A DNA stretch of 64,000 nt from NCBI GenBank assembly GCA_951394045.1, contig OX595997.1, forward strand, positions 558,001-622,000. The letters are read 5' to 3'. Below, piece after piece: positions 42,907-52,903 of this stretch. Position numbers and translations under genes: made by a program. The notes under the pieces are model-generated. The model did not search any database, was not told the origin of the DNA, and saw only the letters and a program-made list of their open reading frames with translations. Positions within the stretch are counted from its first letter, which is position 1. Every line of letters begins with the position of its first letter. The DNA comes from Nitzschia sp. DOCU1. Lineage: Eukaryota; Bacillariophyta; Bacillariophyceae; Bacillariales; Bacillariaceae.

Positions 42907-44589
42907 ATGTCGTCGTCCGCTTTTCTGCAAGACAAGACGAGCTTTTATCAACAGAATGTTGAAAAGTTGAATGCGGAACTTCTCCGACTCTTTGGGGAGA
43001 TGACGCGTCCCGATCAAGCGGTACTTTTGGGATGCGAATTTCTTCGCATTCTCAAGTGGATCAAACACTTGTACCATCGACCGATCGGTAGAGTACTGGC
43101 ATGCGGAAGCGACGACTGCTCGGCTTTGGGCTTGAGACCACAAAATGCTGGCAATGAGGACGATTCGGAAAGTGAATATCCGCCCAGATTCACCTTGAAT
43201 CTGCCCCCGAATGTCATTCGAGTCGCCGCCGGAGGGATTCATAGCACGGCTCTCACGCAGGATGGTCATGTGTATACATGGGGATCCAACGATGAATGTG
43301 CCTTGGGACGAACGGTCCGCGCGGGAGAAGAACACTTTGTCGCTCGAATTACAGAGTTTCCTCCTTTTGCGAATGGGCGCATTGTCGACGTGTCGGCAGG
43401 GGACGGTCATACACTATTTATGACTATTGATGGTCAAGTTCTAGTCTGCGGGACGTACAAGGACTTTGATTCGGGATTATTTCCTCCGCTCAAGCCTGGT
43501 GAAACGCTCAAGAATGGAATGAAGCAACAGTTTCCGATCGAAATAAAGTTGCCGATGCTCGTGCGAAAGATCGCCGCGGGAGAAAATATGGATGCTGTCA
43601 TTCTAGAGGATGAAACGTTGTATACCTGGGGTAAGTCGAACGCTTGGCGCTCAGTCTTGTTGTCGCTTTTGTGAGAGTTTGACTCATGGATGGCTCTTTG
43701 TTGCTGCGAATACATAGGCATGGGTCACTGCGGAGAACTTGCACGAAGCGAGTCCATGGGCGCTCCACTCGTCAAAGAAAACGAAACAAGTGATCGGATG
43801 GTACACGATCTGAAGCACGCTTTTGTAAAGACTACTGTTACAACTCAGAAGCAGAACGAAGAAGGCGAATGGGAGGACGTGACCGAATCTGAGTACAACA
43901 CGGAACTGATCAAGCGCAAGTTCCTAACGCCTGCTCCCGTGGAATGGGAAATTCCGGGCAAGTACCAGGTGCTGGACGTGGCTGTGGGCTGCCTTCATCT
44001 TTTGGTAGTTGCTCGAACCGGTGGCAAAACCCTCGCCTTCAGCTCCGGGCATAACCAATATGGTCAACTAGGTCATGGCGACCAACTTCAACGCCACAAA
44101 CTTACCCTTATCAAAGCCTTGGAGGACGAGATTATTTCCCAGGTGGCTGCGGGTTCTTTTCATTCGTTGTTCCTCAACCTCACGGGCACTGGCATCTGGT
44201 CCTGTGGCCGTGCCGACTATGGCCAGCTCGGCCTGCTTGAGCGGAAGAACAAGGACGCGGGAGATTTCAGAGACACGCCGCAACTAGTTCCTTTCCCTTC
44301 CGAGGAAGTCGGTCAGATTCGCTTCAAGCACATTGAAGCTGGATCCAGTAGTAGCGCTGCTATTCTCGATAATGATGATATCTACACTTGGGGGATGAAC
44401 GAGCAATCTCAGTCGGGACACCCCTATAAGAAGGATGTCAATGACTCAACCGACATTGAGCGCCCCAAGAGACTCAACCCCATGCGCTACTACAAGAAAA
44501 AGGACCCACGCCAAGGAACGACGGCATCGGCATTGGACGTTTCCTGTGGAGGCCAACATTCTCTTTTTTTGGTACATCCGTACAAGTAA
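42907..44589 (+). CDS. RCC1-repeat beta-propeller protein
   Basis: Two exons, 42907-43630 and 43718-44589; the 87-nt intron (GTAAGT..CATAG) splits a Gly codon inside a repeat, giving 531 residues. I chose Met 42907 (MSSSAFLQDKTSF), 76 codons inside the open frame, because the family-like part starts after it. RCC1-type blades are visible: VLACGSDDCSALGL, VYTWGSNDECALGR, VLVCGTYKD, LYTWGMGHCGELA (across the intron), AFSSGHNQYGQLGHGD, IWSCGRADYGQLGL and IYTWGMNEQSQSG, making a seven-bladed propeller. Such proteins range from Ran exchange factors to signalling scaffolds; nothing here marks a Ran-GEF. Confidence 0.88.
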
Positions 44590-44907
44590 GCTCCTACGCC
44601 CGAGTTCCGTTTTCAGCGGTTTCGTCTTGAACGGGGGAAGATCCTGGGAACGCAAAAGAACCTAGAGTTGACGAAACACAGCGGCGGCGAGCTTTGGTAC
44701 AGTGGACGGTCGTATTGTAGAACCATTGCCTATCACGGAATCAAAATAACAAGTTGCAGTAGCAACATACTTCGTCATCGACACAAGTACTAGGGAATCT
44801 TAGTCCAAAGAACACTACTAACAACTACTAGGAATCTTACTCATTCCTTATCTGCTGGTTCAATTGCGGGAGGAATAAAATAGTCAGCAGTATGATATTT
44901 AGAAGGT
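44590..44907. other. convergent 3' flanks; no gene seen
   Basis: Space between the RCC1 gene and serine hydrolase B, both ending here. Nothing else seen. Confidence 0.35.
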
Positions 44908-46474
44908 CTACATGAACCAAGGTATTATACACGCCACGACGACTAGCGGCAGCACAAGGGCCATCCAAGACGGCAGTATTGTACAAGAAGAAGCCAAGCT
45001 ACTTCTTACCTCATCCATAAGATCCATAGCCATCATTTGCGGCGCCCACTCATCATTCCCGTCCGTATTGGTCAATACAACAACGTAAACGCCAGCTGTC
45101 GGAAAGACCATGATTTGTGTCTGACATCCGGCCTCGTAACCATCGTGCTGACCCGCATGTGTCCAATCCAAATGCGCGTAGGCCTGCAACCAATCATCCG
45201 CATTTTTCTTGTCCTGATTGTTCATTAGAATCCAATTGGCGCCAAACTCGCAGTTCGATACGGGTTGCCCTTTTGAATTCTCTTCGAAACAAACCAAAGG
45301 ATCCAACCCAGATGACTCGGACCACAAAGTCGGAACGCCAAGATCCAACATGGAATCCAAAAACTTTGCCAAATCAGTTGCCGATGTCCGTAACGACCCA
45401 CTAGCATAGTCAATGAAGCAGTAGTGCCCAATGTCATTGAATTTTTTGCCACGCCAGTTGGTTTCGACGGGCATGGCTTCGACGACATTCGACGGCAAGT
45501 CACGCCGAAACCACGCCGTGTTGTTCATTCCGAGGGGTTCAAAAATGTGTTCCTTGGTAAAGTCTGGAAACGTCTGACCCGTAAGCAATTCTATCAACGC
45601 AGCAATATATCCCACGGCAAAGTTGGAATACACAGACCTGCCACCAGGTGGATAGTTGCTTCGCCACATGCCACCGAGCTGTCGTTGCGCTAGCTGGTAC
45701 CAATTCACGCCAAGATCCATCCCAACAATGGTTTCCGATTCCTTGTCGATCAGAATATCTCGATAAAAGCCAACCACATCTTCCATGGGACACGTCGCTT
45801 GACCTGCCGCCAATCCATAATATCCCCCTGTGGGTCCGTACGAGGCTTCCAAGTATCCCCAGTCACTATCATCACTAGGATACGAAGGAATATCCGCTCG
45901 AAGAGAAGATCGATGCGTGACAAGCATTCGCCACGTGACGGGAATGTCGGGAAAATGTGGATTCCGGCAGGCCGTTGTGATTTCCCCATAGACGTCGCAA
46001 ATATCGTCATCTATCGAAGACAAGATACCCAAATCGACCAACTTGAGGACTAACGTGCCTGCAAATACTTTGCTGACAGACGCCAGCATAAATGTCGTAT
46101 CGGCAGTCACTTGGGGGCTAGTGGCACTGCTGGCAGTACGTCCATAACCGCGCACAATGGGTTCCGTCATGGAATTCTAATTGAGCACATGATCAGCAGC
46201 AACATCAGCGAGAATATGAGAATCAGCATTATGGATGATTTGTAAAGAAAGTTTGCGTGCATACCTTATCGAAAAAGGCAATTGAGGCACCTCGGACGCC
46301 CCAATGATCAATCGAATCTTCCATTACTTCATCAAGAAACGAAAAATCATAGCCTTGTCCCTGGGCAGTAGTATGGCTGATGTTTGCGAGGACCATCAAT
46401 ATCAAGACGAATCGACGACCCAACAGCATGTTGTGTAATAGCATATTGGATGTTTGCTTTAGTAACGGGAGCAA
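44908..46474 (-). CDS. secreted beta-lactamase-fold serine hydrolase, copy B
   Basis: Two exons, 46474-46265 and 46176-44908; the 88-nt intron (GTATGC..AATTAG) is in phase 0, giving 492 residues; starts at 46444 or 46429 are also possible. A signal peptide (FVLILMVLANISHTTA), SxxK in LASVSKVFAG, YSNFAVGY and a hydrophobic C-terminus match copy A point by point. The intron falls in the same place (after AFFDK/AFFDR, before NSMTEPIVRGYGRT), so the two are duplicates lying inverted about 13 kb apart. The active-site motifs are intact. A copia element is inserted 56 bp upstream of the 46474 start, so its promoter has probably been displaced or replaced. Confidence 0.88.
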
Positions 46475-46535
46475 GGCTTTGTAGCACTGTGAGATTCCAA
46501 ATTATGGCCAGAAACAAAACGGGACTTGAGAAATC

Positions 46536-46687
46536 TGTTGATCCCCCAGGCCGGCCACCCGGCCGACGCGCCCGTTGCCCCTGCCAGCGCGCGCCCAAAT
46601 GGCCGTTCCTCTGGAGATCAGAACTTCCCATGGATACTAGTCTCATAACTTGTTTAGCTCCCCGTTTACTCGACACGCACATCAACA
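46536..46687 (+). repeat. 5' LTR of the copia element
   Basis: 152 bp, TGTTGAT...ATCAACA, GC-rich in its first half. It should hold the element promoter and points away from serine hydrolase B, 62 bp upstream of that gene's start. Confidence 0.95.
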
Positions 46688-46827
46688 GAGCTAAACAAGG
46701 CTTTCAGCCGGCACCTTTCGTTGCCCTTACCATCGTTTGCCTTTGTCAACGATCGCCCTGACCGAAGCTTTTTCGTGTCCCTTCACCGGCCAATACGCCA
46801 GTACTTTGCCCCATTACCGACGACACC

Positions 46828-47880
46828 ATGTCTGTCCCTGTCATTGTTTTCCCCAAAACGACGCTTACACCAATTGCCGGTCAGCCTGACCCTATTACCG
46901 TCCAACAACTCCTGGCCGAAGTGTTCCAGAATGCACGCTCCCAACCCTCCGAACTGGGCGGTGGGCAGCATGGTCAGCTCGGCATTGTGCTATCCTCCGA
47001 CAGCTACAAAAAGCTGACGGGCGTGACCTACACTGCGCCAACCCCACCAGGCATCCAGGCCGCCCCTGCTGCGGACGCTAGCGATGCCCAGATCCGTGCT
47101 GGTGACCGAATCCACGACCAACGTTTGAAGCTATACCGGGAATACGAAGCAATCAAGGATGGCTTAAAGAAACAAGTCCTTGAGGCCGTCGACGAACGTT
47201 TTTACTCCGTGCTGAAGGACCCCAATTTCCTTTATTCGGACGTCACCCCGCTCCAACTCATCTCCCACCTGCACAGCACTTATGGTGAGCTCACTGCGGC
47301 TGACCTTGAAAAGAACCGCGCCCAGCTACGTGGGGAATGGAATCCTGAGGATGGGATCGAGATCCTGTGGGATCGCATCATGCACTGCCAATCGATTGTG
47401 GCGGGCACTTCAAATGAAATCAGCGATGGGACAGCCATGGCCCTCACTTTGGAGACCCTGGCTGCATCCGGTGTCATGACCACCTACATCCGGGATTGGA
47501 AGATGAAGTCAGCGGACGACCGAAAGAAAATTACTTTGTTCAAAGAGCACTTCACGGAAGCCAACAAAATCCGTGTTGAAGAAACCACAAGCAAACAGGC
47601 TGGTTTCGCTGGCAATGCACTCCAAAGTGCCCCGAACACCATCGTGGCTGCCCCTAGCCCTGCTAGCACCGAGGCGCCTGTCCGTGTGGGAACAAAGGAA
47701 ATGTACTATTGTCATAGTCATGGCCTGAGTTTTGTGAAACATCACACTTCCAAAACTTGCACCAACAAGAACGACGGTCACGAGGACGAGGCCACCATCA
47801 CCAACATGATGCGAGGCTGCCGCATGATTAACACGGGCCGCCGCCCCGCCGCACGCCCCAAAGAACCCAAAGATGAATGA
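46828..47880 (+). CDS. gag: Gag of the copia element
   Basis: The 350-residue nucleocapsid precursor has an Ala/Pro-rich middle, capsid-like helical sequence (about 100-260) and a C-terminal Cys/His cluster, YCHSHGLSFVKHHTSKTC, typical of diatom CoDi Gag in place of the CCHC knuckle. It would package element RNA into particles. It ends in a single TGA at 47878-47880. The frame stays open after that stop straight into Pol, so Gag and Gag-Pol may be produced from one message. Confidence 0.9.
   Translation: MSVPVIVFPKTTLTPIAGQPDPITVQQLLAEVFQNARSQPSELGGGQHGQLGIVLSSDSYKKLTGVTYTAPTPPGIQAAPAADASDAQIRAGDRIHDQRLKLYREYEAIKDGLKKQVLEAVDERFYSVLKDPNFLYSDVTPLQLISHLHSTYGELTAADLEKNRAQLRGEWNPEDGIEILWDRIMHCQSIVAGTSNEISDGTAMALTLETLAASGVMTTYIRDWKMKSADDRKKITLFKEHFTEANKIRVEETTSKQAGFAGNALQSAPNTIVAAPSPASTEAPVRVGTKEMYYCHSHGLSFVKHHTSKTCTNKNDGHEDEATITNMMRGCRMINTGRRPAARPKEPKDE
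47878..47880 (+). promoter_or_regulatory. in-frame UGA between gag and pol, candidate readthrough site
   Basis: Frame ending GAA-TGA-AGC. From 46828 to 52020 this is the only stop in the frame. The 69 codons from 47881 to the first downstream Met at 48098 (or 48091) include the protease active site, so translation starting at that Met would lack it. Confidence 0.6.
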
Positions 47881-50800
47881 AGCGGGCGGGAGCCTGGTGC
47901 CGCAGTTCCAACTGTTAAAATTAAACCTTTAACTAGTCTGTGTTCTATTACATCAGGTCCCCCGACCACTCATCCTAGTACCGCCTATGTTGACTCTGGC
48001 GCCACATCAAATTTCTTCCCAATCAATGCTGCACTTATCAACCTGCATGCGCTAGCCACGCCGTTACCAGTCGCCAACCCAAATGGCGATATGATGTATG
48101 CGACCCACGAGGGTCTTGTCAATTTACCATCGTTGCCCCTATCGGCCCGAAAAGCATACCGCATCCCTGAAATGGCCTCGCTTCCCCTCATATCTGTCAG
48201 CGTCCTCGTCGACGCGGGGTGTGCCGTGCAATTCGACAATGTTGGCATCTCCATTCTCTATGGTGGAAATTGCGTCCTGACTGGCACTCGCGACCCCACT
48301 TCACAGCTGTGGACCATCCCACTGGAGCCTCCTTTGGAAATTGCACACGCCGCTGTTGGCCCGACCACAGCACAATCCACTGTCGCCTTCCACCATGCTG
48401 CCCTGTTTTCACCTGTCTTGTCCACGTTAAAGCAAGCCCTTAAACACAACTATGTGACAGGCTTTCCAGGTCTCACTACCGAGTCCCTAGCAAAACATCC
48501 ACCACATTCCGAGGCCACCATCAAAGGCCACTTGAATCAGGCACGCAAGAATCAACGGTCCACGAAAGCAATCCCTGCCCCACGTGATACCAATGACGAC
48601 AACGAACCGAATGCCCTGCAATTCCCAACCTCGGAAATCCCAAATGAACGATCACATGCTATTTATGCCACTACGGTACAACCGGGTAAAATCTACAGTG
48701 ACCTGACGGGAAAATTTGTTGCCCCGTCATCTAATGGGAACAATTACATCCTCGTGGTGTACGATTATGACAGTAACTGCATTCTACCTATTCCAATGCG
48801 CAATCGCAGCAAGGAGTCCCACAAGACCGCCTTCCAAGAAGCGCACAAACTACTCTCGTCTGCCGGATGCCAACCCAAGCTCCATGTTCTAGACAATGAA
48901 TGCTCGCAGCTCCTCAAAGATTTCATGCACGAGGAAGCTATCGACTATCAACTAGTCCCGCCCTACGTGCATCGCCGCAACGCTGCCGAACGGGCCATCC
49001 AGACGTTCAAAAACCACTTCATAGCGGGCCTCTGCTCCACTGATCCCAGTTTCCCTATCCATCTGTGGGATCGGCTCCTTCCACAGGCCACTATCAGCTT
49101 GAATCTCTTGCGGGGTTCGCGCATCAATCCGAAACTGTCGGCCTACAGCCAAATTCATGGCCCCTTCGACTACAACAAGACGCCCATTGGCCCACCTGGC
49201 TGCAAAGTTCTGGTTCATGAAAAACCTGGACTCCGTGAAACGTGGGGACCACACGCCGCCAGTGGGTGGTACGTTGGCCCTGCCATGGAATCGTATCGTT
49301 GCTACGAGGTCTACATGACGGATACACGCAAAATCCGCATCAGCGATGGAGTGGAATTTTTTTCATCAACTGTCACCATTCCAACTGCAATGACCGACGA
49401 TCTAATCCATGCCAGCCTGCGTGACATCGTGGCAGCCCTCGAAGCATCTGCTGCCGGTCCAACTCCTTCCAACCACAATCGCCAAGCTCTGCAACAATTA
49501 GGTGAATTGTTGAATAATGCCCCGCCGGCACCCGCCAATCCAATCCACGATGCTGCCCCTGCCGCACCACTGAGGGTGGAATTACCACCAAATCCTGCAA
49601 TCGCACCGACCACAGCACCGACCACAGCGGCCCCTGCGCCATCTCTGAGGGTGCCAATCCCAGTTGTGTCGCCACCTAATTCTCCCGTGCGCCAACCAAG
49701 AAACAATGAGCTCCCTGCAATCCCATTCCTGAACGATGAACTTCTGCCAACCCGTGCTGCACCTGAACCGCTCCCCAGCCCCGCGGCAACAACGCACCCA
49801 GCCGAGGCTACCAGCACATACCAGCAGCAAACCGGCCCCAAGGCACGCAATGCCAAACGTCGCCAACACCGCCAGCGGAAAATTCAGGCCAACCCCCGTC
49901 GTCCGTCAAGGCCTGCTCCCGTCCACCAGCATCGCACACGCCAAGCCACTGGCTCAAGCCGCCCCCAGCAACGTGCTGCCACCGCTTTGGAGTCCTTGGA
50001 GTCCATCTCCCCCAGCTACGCAACAATGGAACTTGCGCTACACGGCAATGCATTCAACCCAGATACCGGTGCACTTGCCGAATATCCAGAACTCAGTCGA
50101 TCATCGCAAGGCCCTATGTGGGAAGAGGCGAACTGTGAGGAAATTGGTCTGTTGGCAAACGGGTACAAAAATGTACAAGGTACCAACACCATAGTTTTCA
50201 TTCCAAAAAACCAGGTCAAGAAACGCCCCACGTACCTACGCATCGTCTGTGCCCACCGCCCTGAAAAAACCAAGCAACATCGTGTTCGTTGGACGATTGG
50301 AGGTGACCGCCTCAATTTCACCGGCGACGCCAGCACCAAAACTGCGGATCTAATTACCTGCAAGGTCCTCTTCAACAGCGTAATCTCCACTCCAGGTGCA
50401 CGCTTCATGACAGGCGACATCAGCGCTTTTTACCTGGGTACCCCGTTGGAGCCCGACGATTATGAGTACATGAAAGTCCACGTGCGCAATATTCCCCCAG
50501 CGATAATTACCTTGTACGACCTGGCGCCGGATGAAAATGGCTTCGTCTACACAGAAGTCCGAAAAGGCATGTACGGCCTGGCCCAATCTGGCCGCATTGC
50601 CAACGACCGCCTTCGAACCCTCCTCGAGCCAGCCGGCTATGCCCCGGTGCAACACACTCCTGGCCTCTGGAAACACGCCTCTCGTCCACTAACTTTTTCG
50701 TTGGTTGTCGACGACTTCGGAGTGAAATACGTGGACCGTGCCGATGCGGAGCATCTACTAACCGCGCTGCGCCAACACTACGCCGTCAGCGAGGATTGGG

Positions 50801-52020
50801 AAGGCACCAAATACTGCGGATTGACCCTCGCCTGGGATTATGAGAACGGCACAGTCGACATCTCGATGCCGGGCTACGTCGAACGTGCCTTGTACCGTTT
50901 TGCGCACCCTGCGCCCAAACGACCCGAAGATGCACCCCACACATGGCAAAAGCCAACCTATGGGGCCAAAGTTCAATTCGCCACCAGCGATGACACATCC
51001 CCCAAACTCGACCCAGCCGGCACCAAACGAGTGCAAGAGGTAATTGGCGTGTTTTTATTTTACGGACGTGCCGTCGACTGCACTATGTTGCCCGCTCTTG
51101 GTACCCTCAGTGCCCTACAGACCAAAGCCACCACAAAGACAATGAGCGCCATTACCAAATTCCTGAACTACGCGGCAACCCACCCGGACGCCATCATTCG
51201 GTACCGTCGCAGCGACATGCAACTTGTAGTTGACAGCGACGCCAGCTACCTCTCTGAGCCCCACGGACGCTCTCGCTTCGCCGGGTATCACTTCTTAAGT
51301 GACACAATGGACAACCCGACCGTTCCACCGCCTTGCAATGGCCCAATCCACGTCCCCTGTGCCATCATGCGAGAAGTGCTGTCGTCCGCTGCCGAAGCCG
51401 AATTAGGAGGAACCTTCCACAATGCAAAAGAAGCCTGTCCGATCCGCACCTGCCTCGAAGAAATGGGACACCCGCAACTACCGACCCCAATTTTCGTGGA
51501 CAATACCACCGCTGTCGGCATCGCCAATGACACCGTGAAACAGAAACGCTCGAAGGCCGTGGATATGCGATTCTACTGGATCCGCGACCGCGTCCGCCAG
51601 GGCCAATTCCATATCTGTTGGCAAAAAGGCACGTTGAGCCGCGCCGATTATTTCACCAAACACCATCCTGCCCAACATCATCGGGCAATCCGTTCCTCAT
51701 ATTTATATGACCCAAAAAATCCTGAGCAAAATTACTTTGATTGCCTGCGGGAAGATTTCGTCGCCCACACGACTGACACACCGACGTCTTCCAATGCCAT
51801 CCGATCGAAATTTTCCCCTACAATCGAATCTGCCGCCAATTTGTCGGCGGCTATCTGTGCGACACTCACCAACTGCGTTTCAAGTGTGAGCACCATGGGT
51901 GAGGGTGTGTTGATCCCCCAGGCCGGCCACCCGGCCGACGCGCCCGTTGCCCCTGCCAGCGCGCGCCCAAATGGCCGTTCCTCTGGAGATCAGAACTTCC
52001 CATGGATACTAGTCTCATAA
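47881..52020 (+). CDS. pol: Pol of the copia element: protease, integrase, reverse transcriptase, RNase H
   Basis: The first Met is at 48091 but the frame is open from 47881. The protease motif YVDSGAT at 47986-48006 precedes that Met, so expression as a Gag-Pol fusion is expected. Counted from 48091, the integrase has the D,D,E residues at Asp204 (SDLTGKF), Asp268 (LDNE) and Glu300 (AAERAIQ). A Pro/Ala-rich linker follows (about 460-650). RT has motif A Asp776 (GDISAFYL) and motif C VVDDF (Asp874-875). RNase H starts at VVDSDASYL and ends with SRADYFTKHH. The last 37 or so codons lie in the 3' LTR. All catalytic residues are present. Confidence 0.93.
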   Translation, partial: SGREPGAAVPTVKIKPLTSLCSITSGPPTTHPSTAYVDSGATSNFFPINAALINLHALATPLPVANPNGDMMYATHEGLVNLPSLPLSARKAYRIPEMASLPLISVSVLVDAGCAVQFDNVGISILYGGNCVLTGTRDPTSQLWTIPLEPPLEIAHAAVGPTTAQSTVAFHHAALFSPVLSTLKQALKHNYVTGFPGLTTESLAKHPPHSEATIKGHLNQARKNQRSTKAIPAPRDTNDDNEPNALQFPTSEIPNERSHAIYATTVQPGKIYSDLTGKFVAPSSNGNNYILVVYDYDSNCILPIPMRNRSKESHKTAFQEAHKLLSSAGCQPKLHVLDNECSQLLKDFMHEEAIDYQLVPPYVHRRNAAERAIQTFKNHFIAGLCSTDPSFPIHLWDRLLPQATISLNLLRGSRINPKLSAYSQIHGPFDYNKTPIGPPGCKVLVHEKPGLRETWGPHAASGWYVGPAMESYRCYEVYMTDTRKIRISDGVEFFSSTVTIPTAMTDDLIHASLRDIVAALEASAAGPTPSNHNRQALQQLGELLNNAPPAPANPIHDAAPAAPLRVELPPNPAIAPTTAPTTAAPAPSLRVPIPVVSPPNSPVRQPRNNELPAIPFLNDELLPTRAAPEPLPSPAATTHPAEATSTYQQQTGPKARNAKRRQHRQRKIQANPRRPSRPAPVHQHRTRQATGSSRPQQRAATALESLESISPSYATMELALHGNAFNPDTGALAEYPELSRSSQGPMWEEANCEEIGLLANGYKNVQGTNTIVFIPKNQVKKRPTYLRIVCAHRPEKTKQHRVRWTIGGDRLNFTGDASTKTADLITCKVLFNSVISTPGARFMTGDISAFYLGTPLEPDDYEYMKVHVRNIPPAIITLYDLAPDENGFVYTEVRKGMYGLAQSGRIANDRLRTLLEPAGYAPVQHTPGLWKHASRPLTFSLVVDDFGVKYVDRADAEHLLTALRQHYAVSEDWEGTKYCGLTLAWDYENGTVDISMPGYVERALYRFAHPAPKRPEDAPHTWQKPTYGAKVQFATSDDTSPKLDPAGTKRVQEVIGVFLFYGRAVDCTMLPALGTLSALQTKATTKTMSAITKFLNYAATHPDAIIRYRRSDMQLVVDSDASYLSEPHGRSRFAGYHFLSDTMDNPTVPPPCNGPIHVPCAIMREVLSSAAEAELGGTFHNAKEACPIRTCLEEMGHPQLPTPIFVDNTTAVGIANDTVKQKRSKAVDMRFYWIRDRVRQGQFHICWQKGTLSRADYFTKHHPAQHHRAIRSSYLYDPKNPEQNYFDCLREDFVAHTTDTPTSSNAIRSKFSPTIESAANLSAAICATLTNCVSSVSTMGEGVLIPQAGHPADAPVAPASARPNGRSSGDQNFPWILVS

Positions 52021-52059
52021 CTTGTTTAGCTCCCCGTTTACTCGACACGCACATCAACA
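51908..52059 (+). repeat. 3' LTR of the copia element
   Basis: Identical by eye to the 5' LTR. The Pol stop (TAA at 52018-52020) lies inside it. Confidence 0.95.
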
Positions 52060-52064
52060 AAATC

Positions 52065-52903
52065 CACTTCTATGACACGTTTCTCATCTCGCTGGATCCA
52101 CCGAACAAGTGGGATCCAGCTCAGAGACAACTATTCAGAATACGGTATGGTCGACATGAGTACTGCTCAAGCAAGGCAGGGGCCTCGTAGTAACAAAGCT
52201 CGCTCAATGGTATTCACAATCGCAATGGTGAGCGCAAAATCGGTAATACCACTTTTGCGTGGATTGATTCTCCACCGGTAAAGATATGGCTTCGACCAAA
52301 TCGATCACAAAAGATCCGGGTTCGACCAGACCGATCTCATCTTTTGGTTTGGCGGGAAACGAATAACGTCCCAAACGGGAAAATGTGGGGAGATGCTTCC
52401 AAGCGGACGAAGGCAGGACTGCGCGCCTGCTGACGACTCATCAGAACTTCGGTACTCAAAACCGCATCAATGATGGGAGGGAGGAAGGAAAAGATTTGAT
52501 GTGTGCCATGATGTCAACAGCAATGAATGCATTCTCAACATCCAACGCTGCTTTGGAAAACGCGCTCCGGTAGTAAGGCCATCCTCTATCCGATCATCGC
52601 AAGTATCATATGATGGAATCCCCCATCATGGCGTCCCCGTGGATGATTGGCACTCTATTGGAACAAAATATAGCAATTCGAAGAAGGATGAAGCGAGGAG
52701 GCCATGCGTGTTCCGGGGTACTCCGACACTTTTTTCGCAGGCATACCTTTGACAGTCTACAAACACGAATATTTCATACAGATCATTCATTCAACGTTGG
52801 ACGAAGAAATGAAATGCCGATATTTCCTCTCACAAGATGGGTGATGGATCTGGACTAAACATGCAATTAATAAAAGCTGCCTGTAGCAGCAAGCTTACTA
52901 TCT
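52065..52903. other. intergenic flank containing the direct repeat; no gene seen
   Basis: Apart from the 205-bp repeat the stretch holds only short frames and the 3' flank of the clostripain-like gene. Confidence 0.35.
52344..52548 (+). repeat. direct repeat copy 1 (about 205 bp)
   Basis: Starts TTGGTTTGGCGGGAAACG and ends AACATCCAACGC. It matches 57248-57447 nearly base for base, differing by a small indel (GACGACTCATCAG against GACTCAG) and a few substitutions. The sequences outside the borders are unrelated. Confidence 0.9.

Larger units (their letters stand above)
46536..52059 (+). mobile_element. complete Ty1/copia LTR retrotransposon (CoDi-like)
   Basis: Two 152-bp LTRs (46536-46687 and 51908-52059), identical by eye, begin TGTTGAT and end ATCAACA. 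The flanking AAATC at 46531-46535 and 52060-52064 is a perfect 5-bp target duplication. Gag and Pol lie between with all catalytic motifs present. Identical LTRs imply very recent insertion, or gene conversion. The total length of 5,524 bp is normal for copia. Its C-rich codon use differs from the neighbouring genes. A GGGTGAGGGTG purine-rich tract (about 51899-51907) just before the 3' LTR could prime plus-strand synthesis. Confidence 0.97.
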
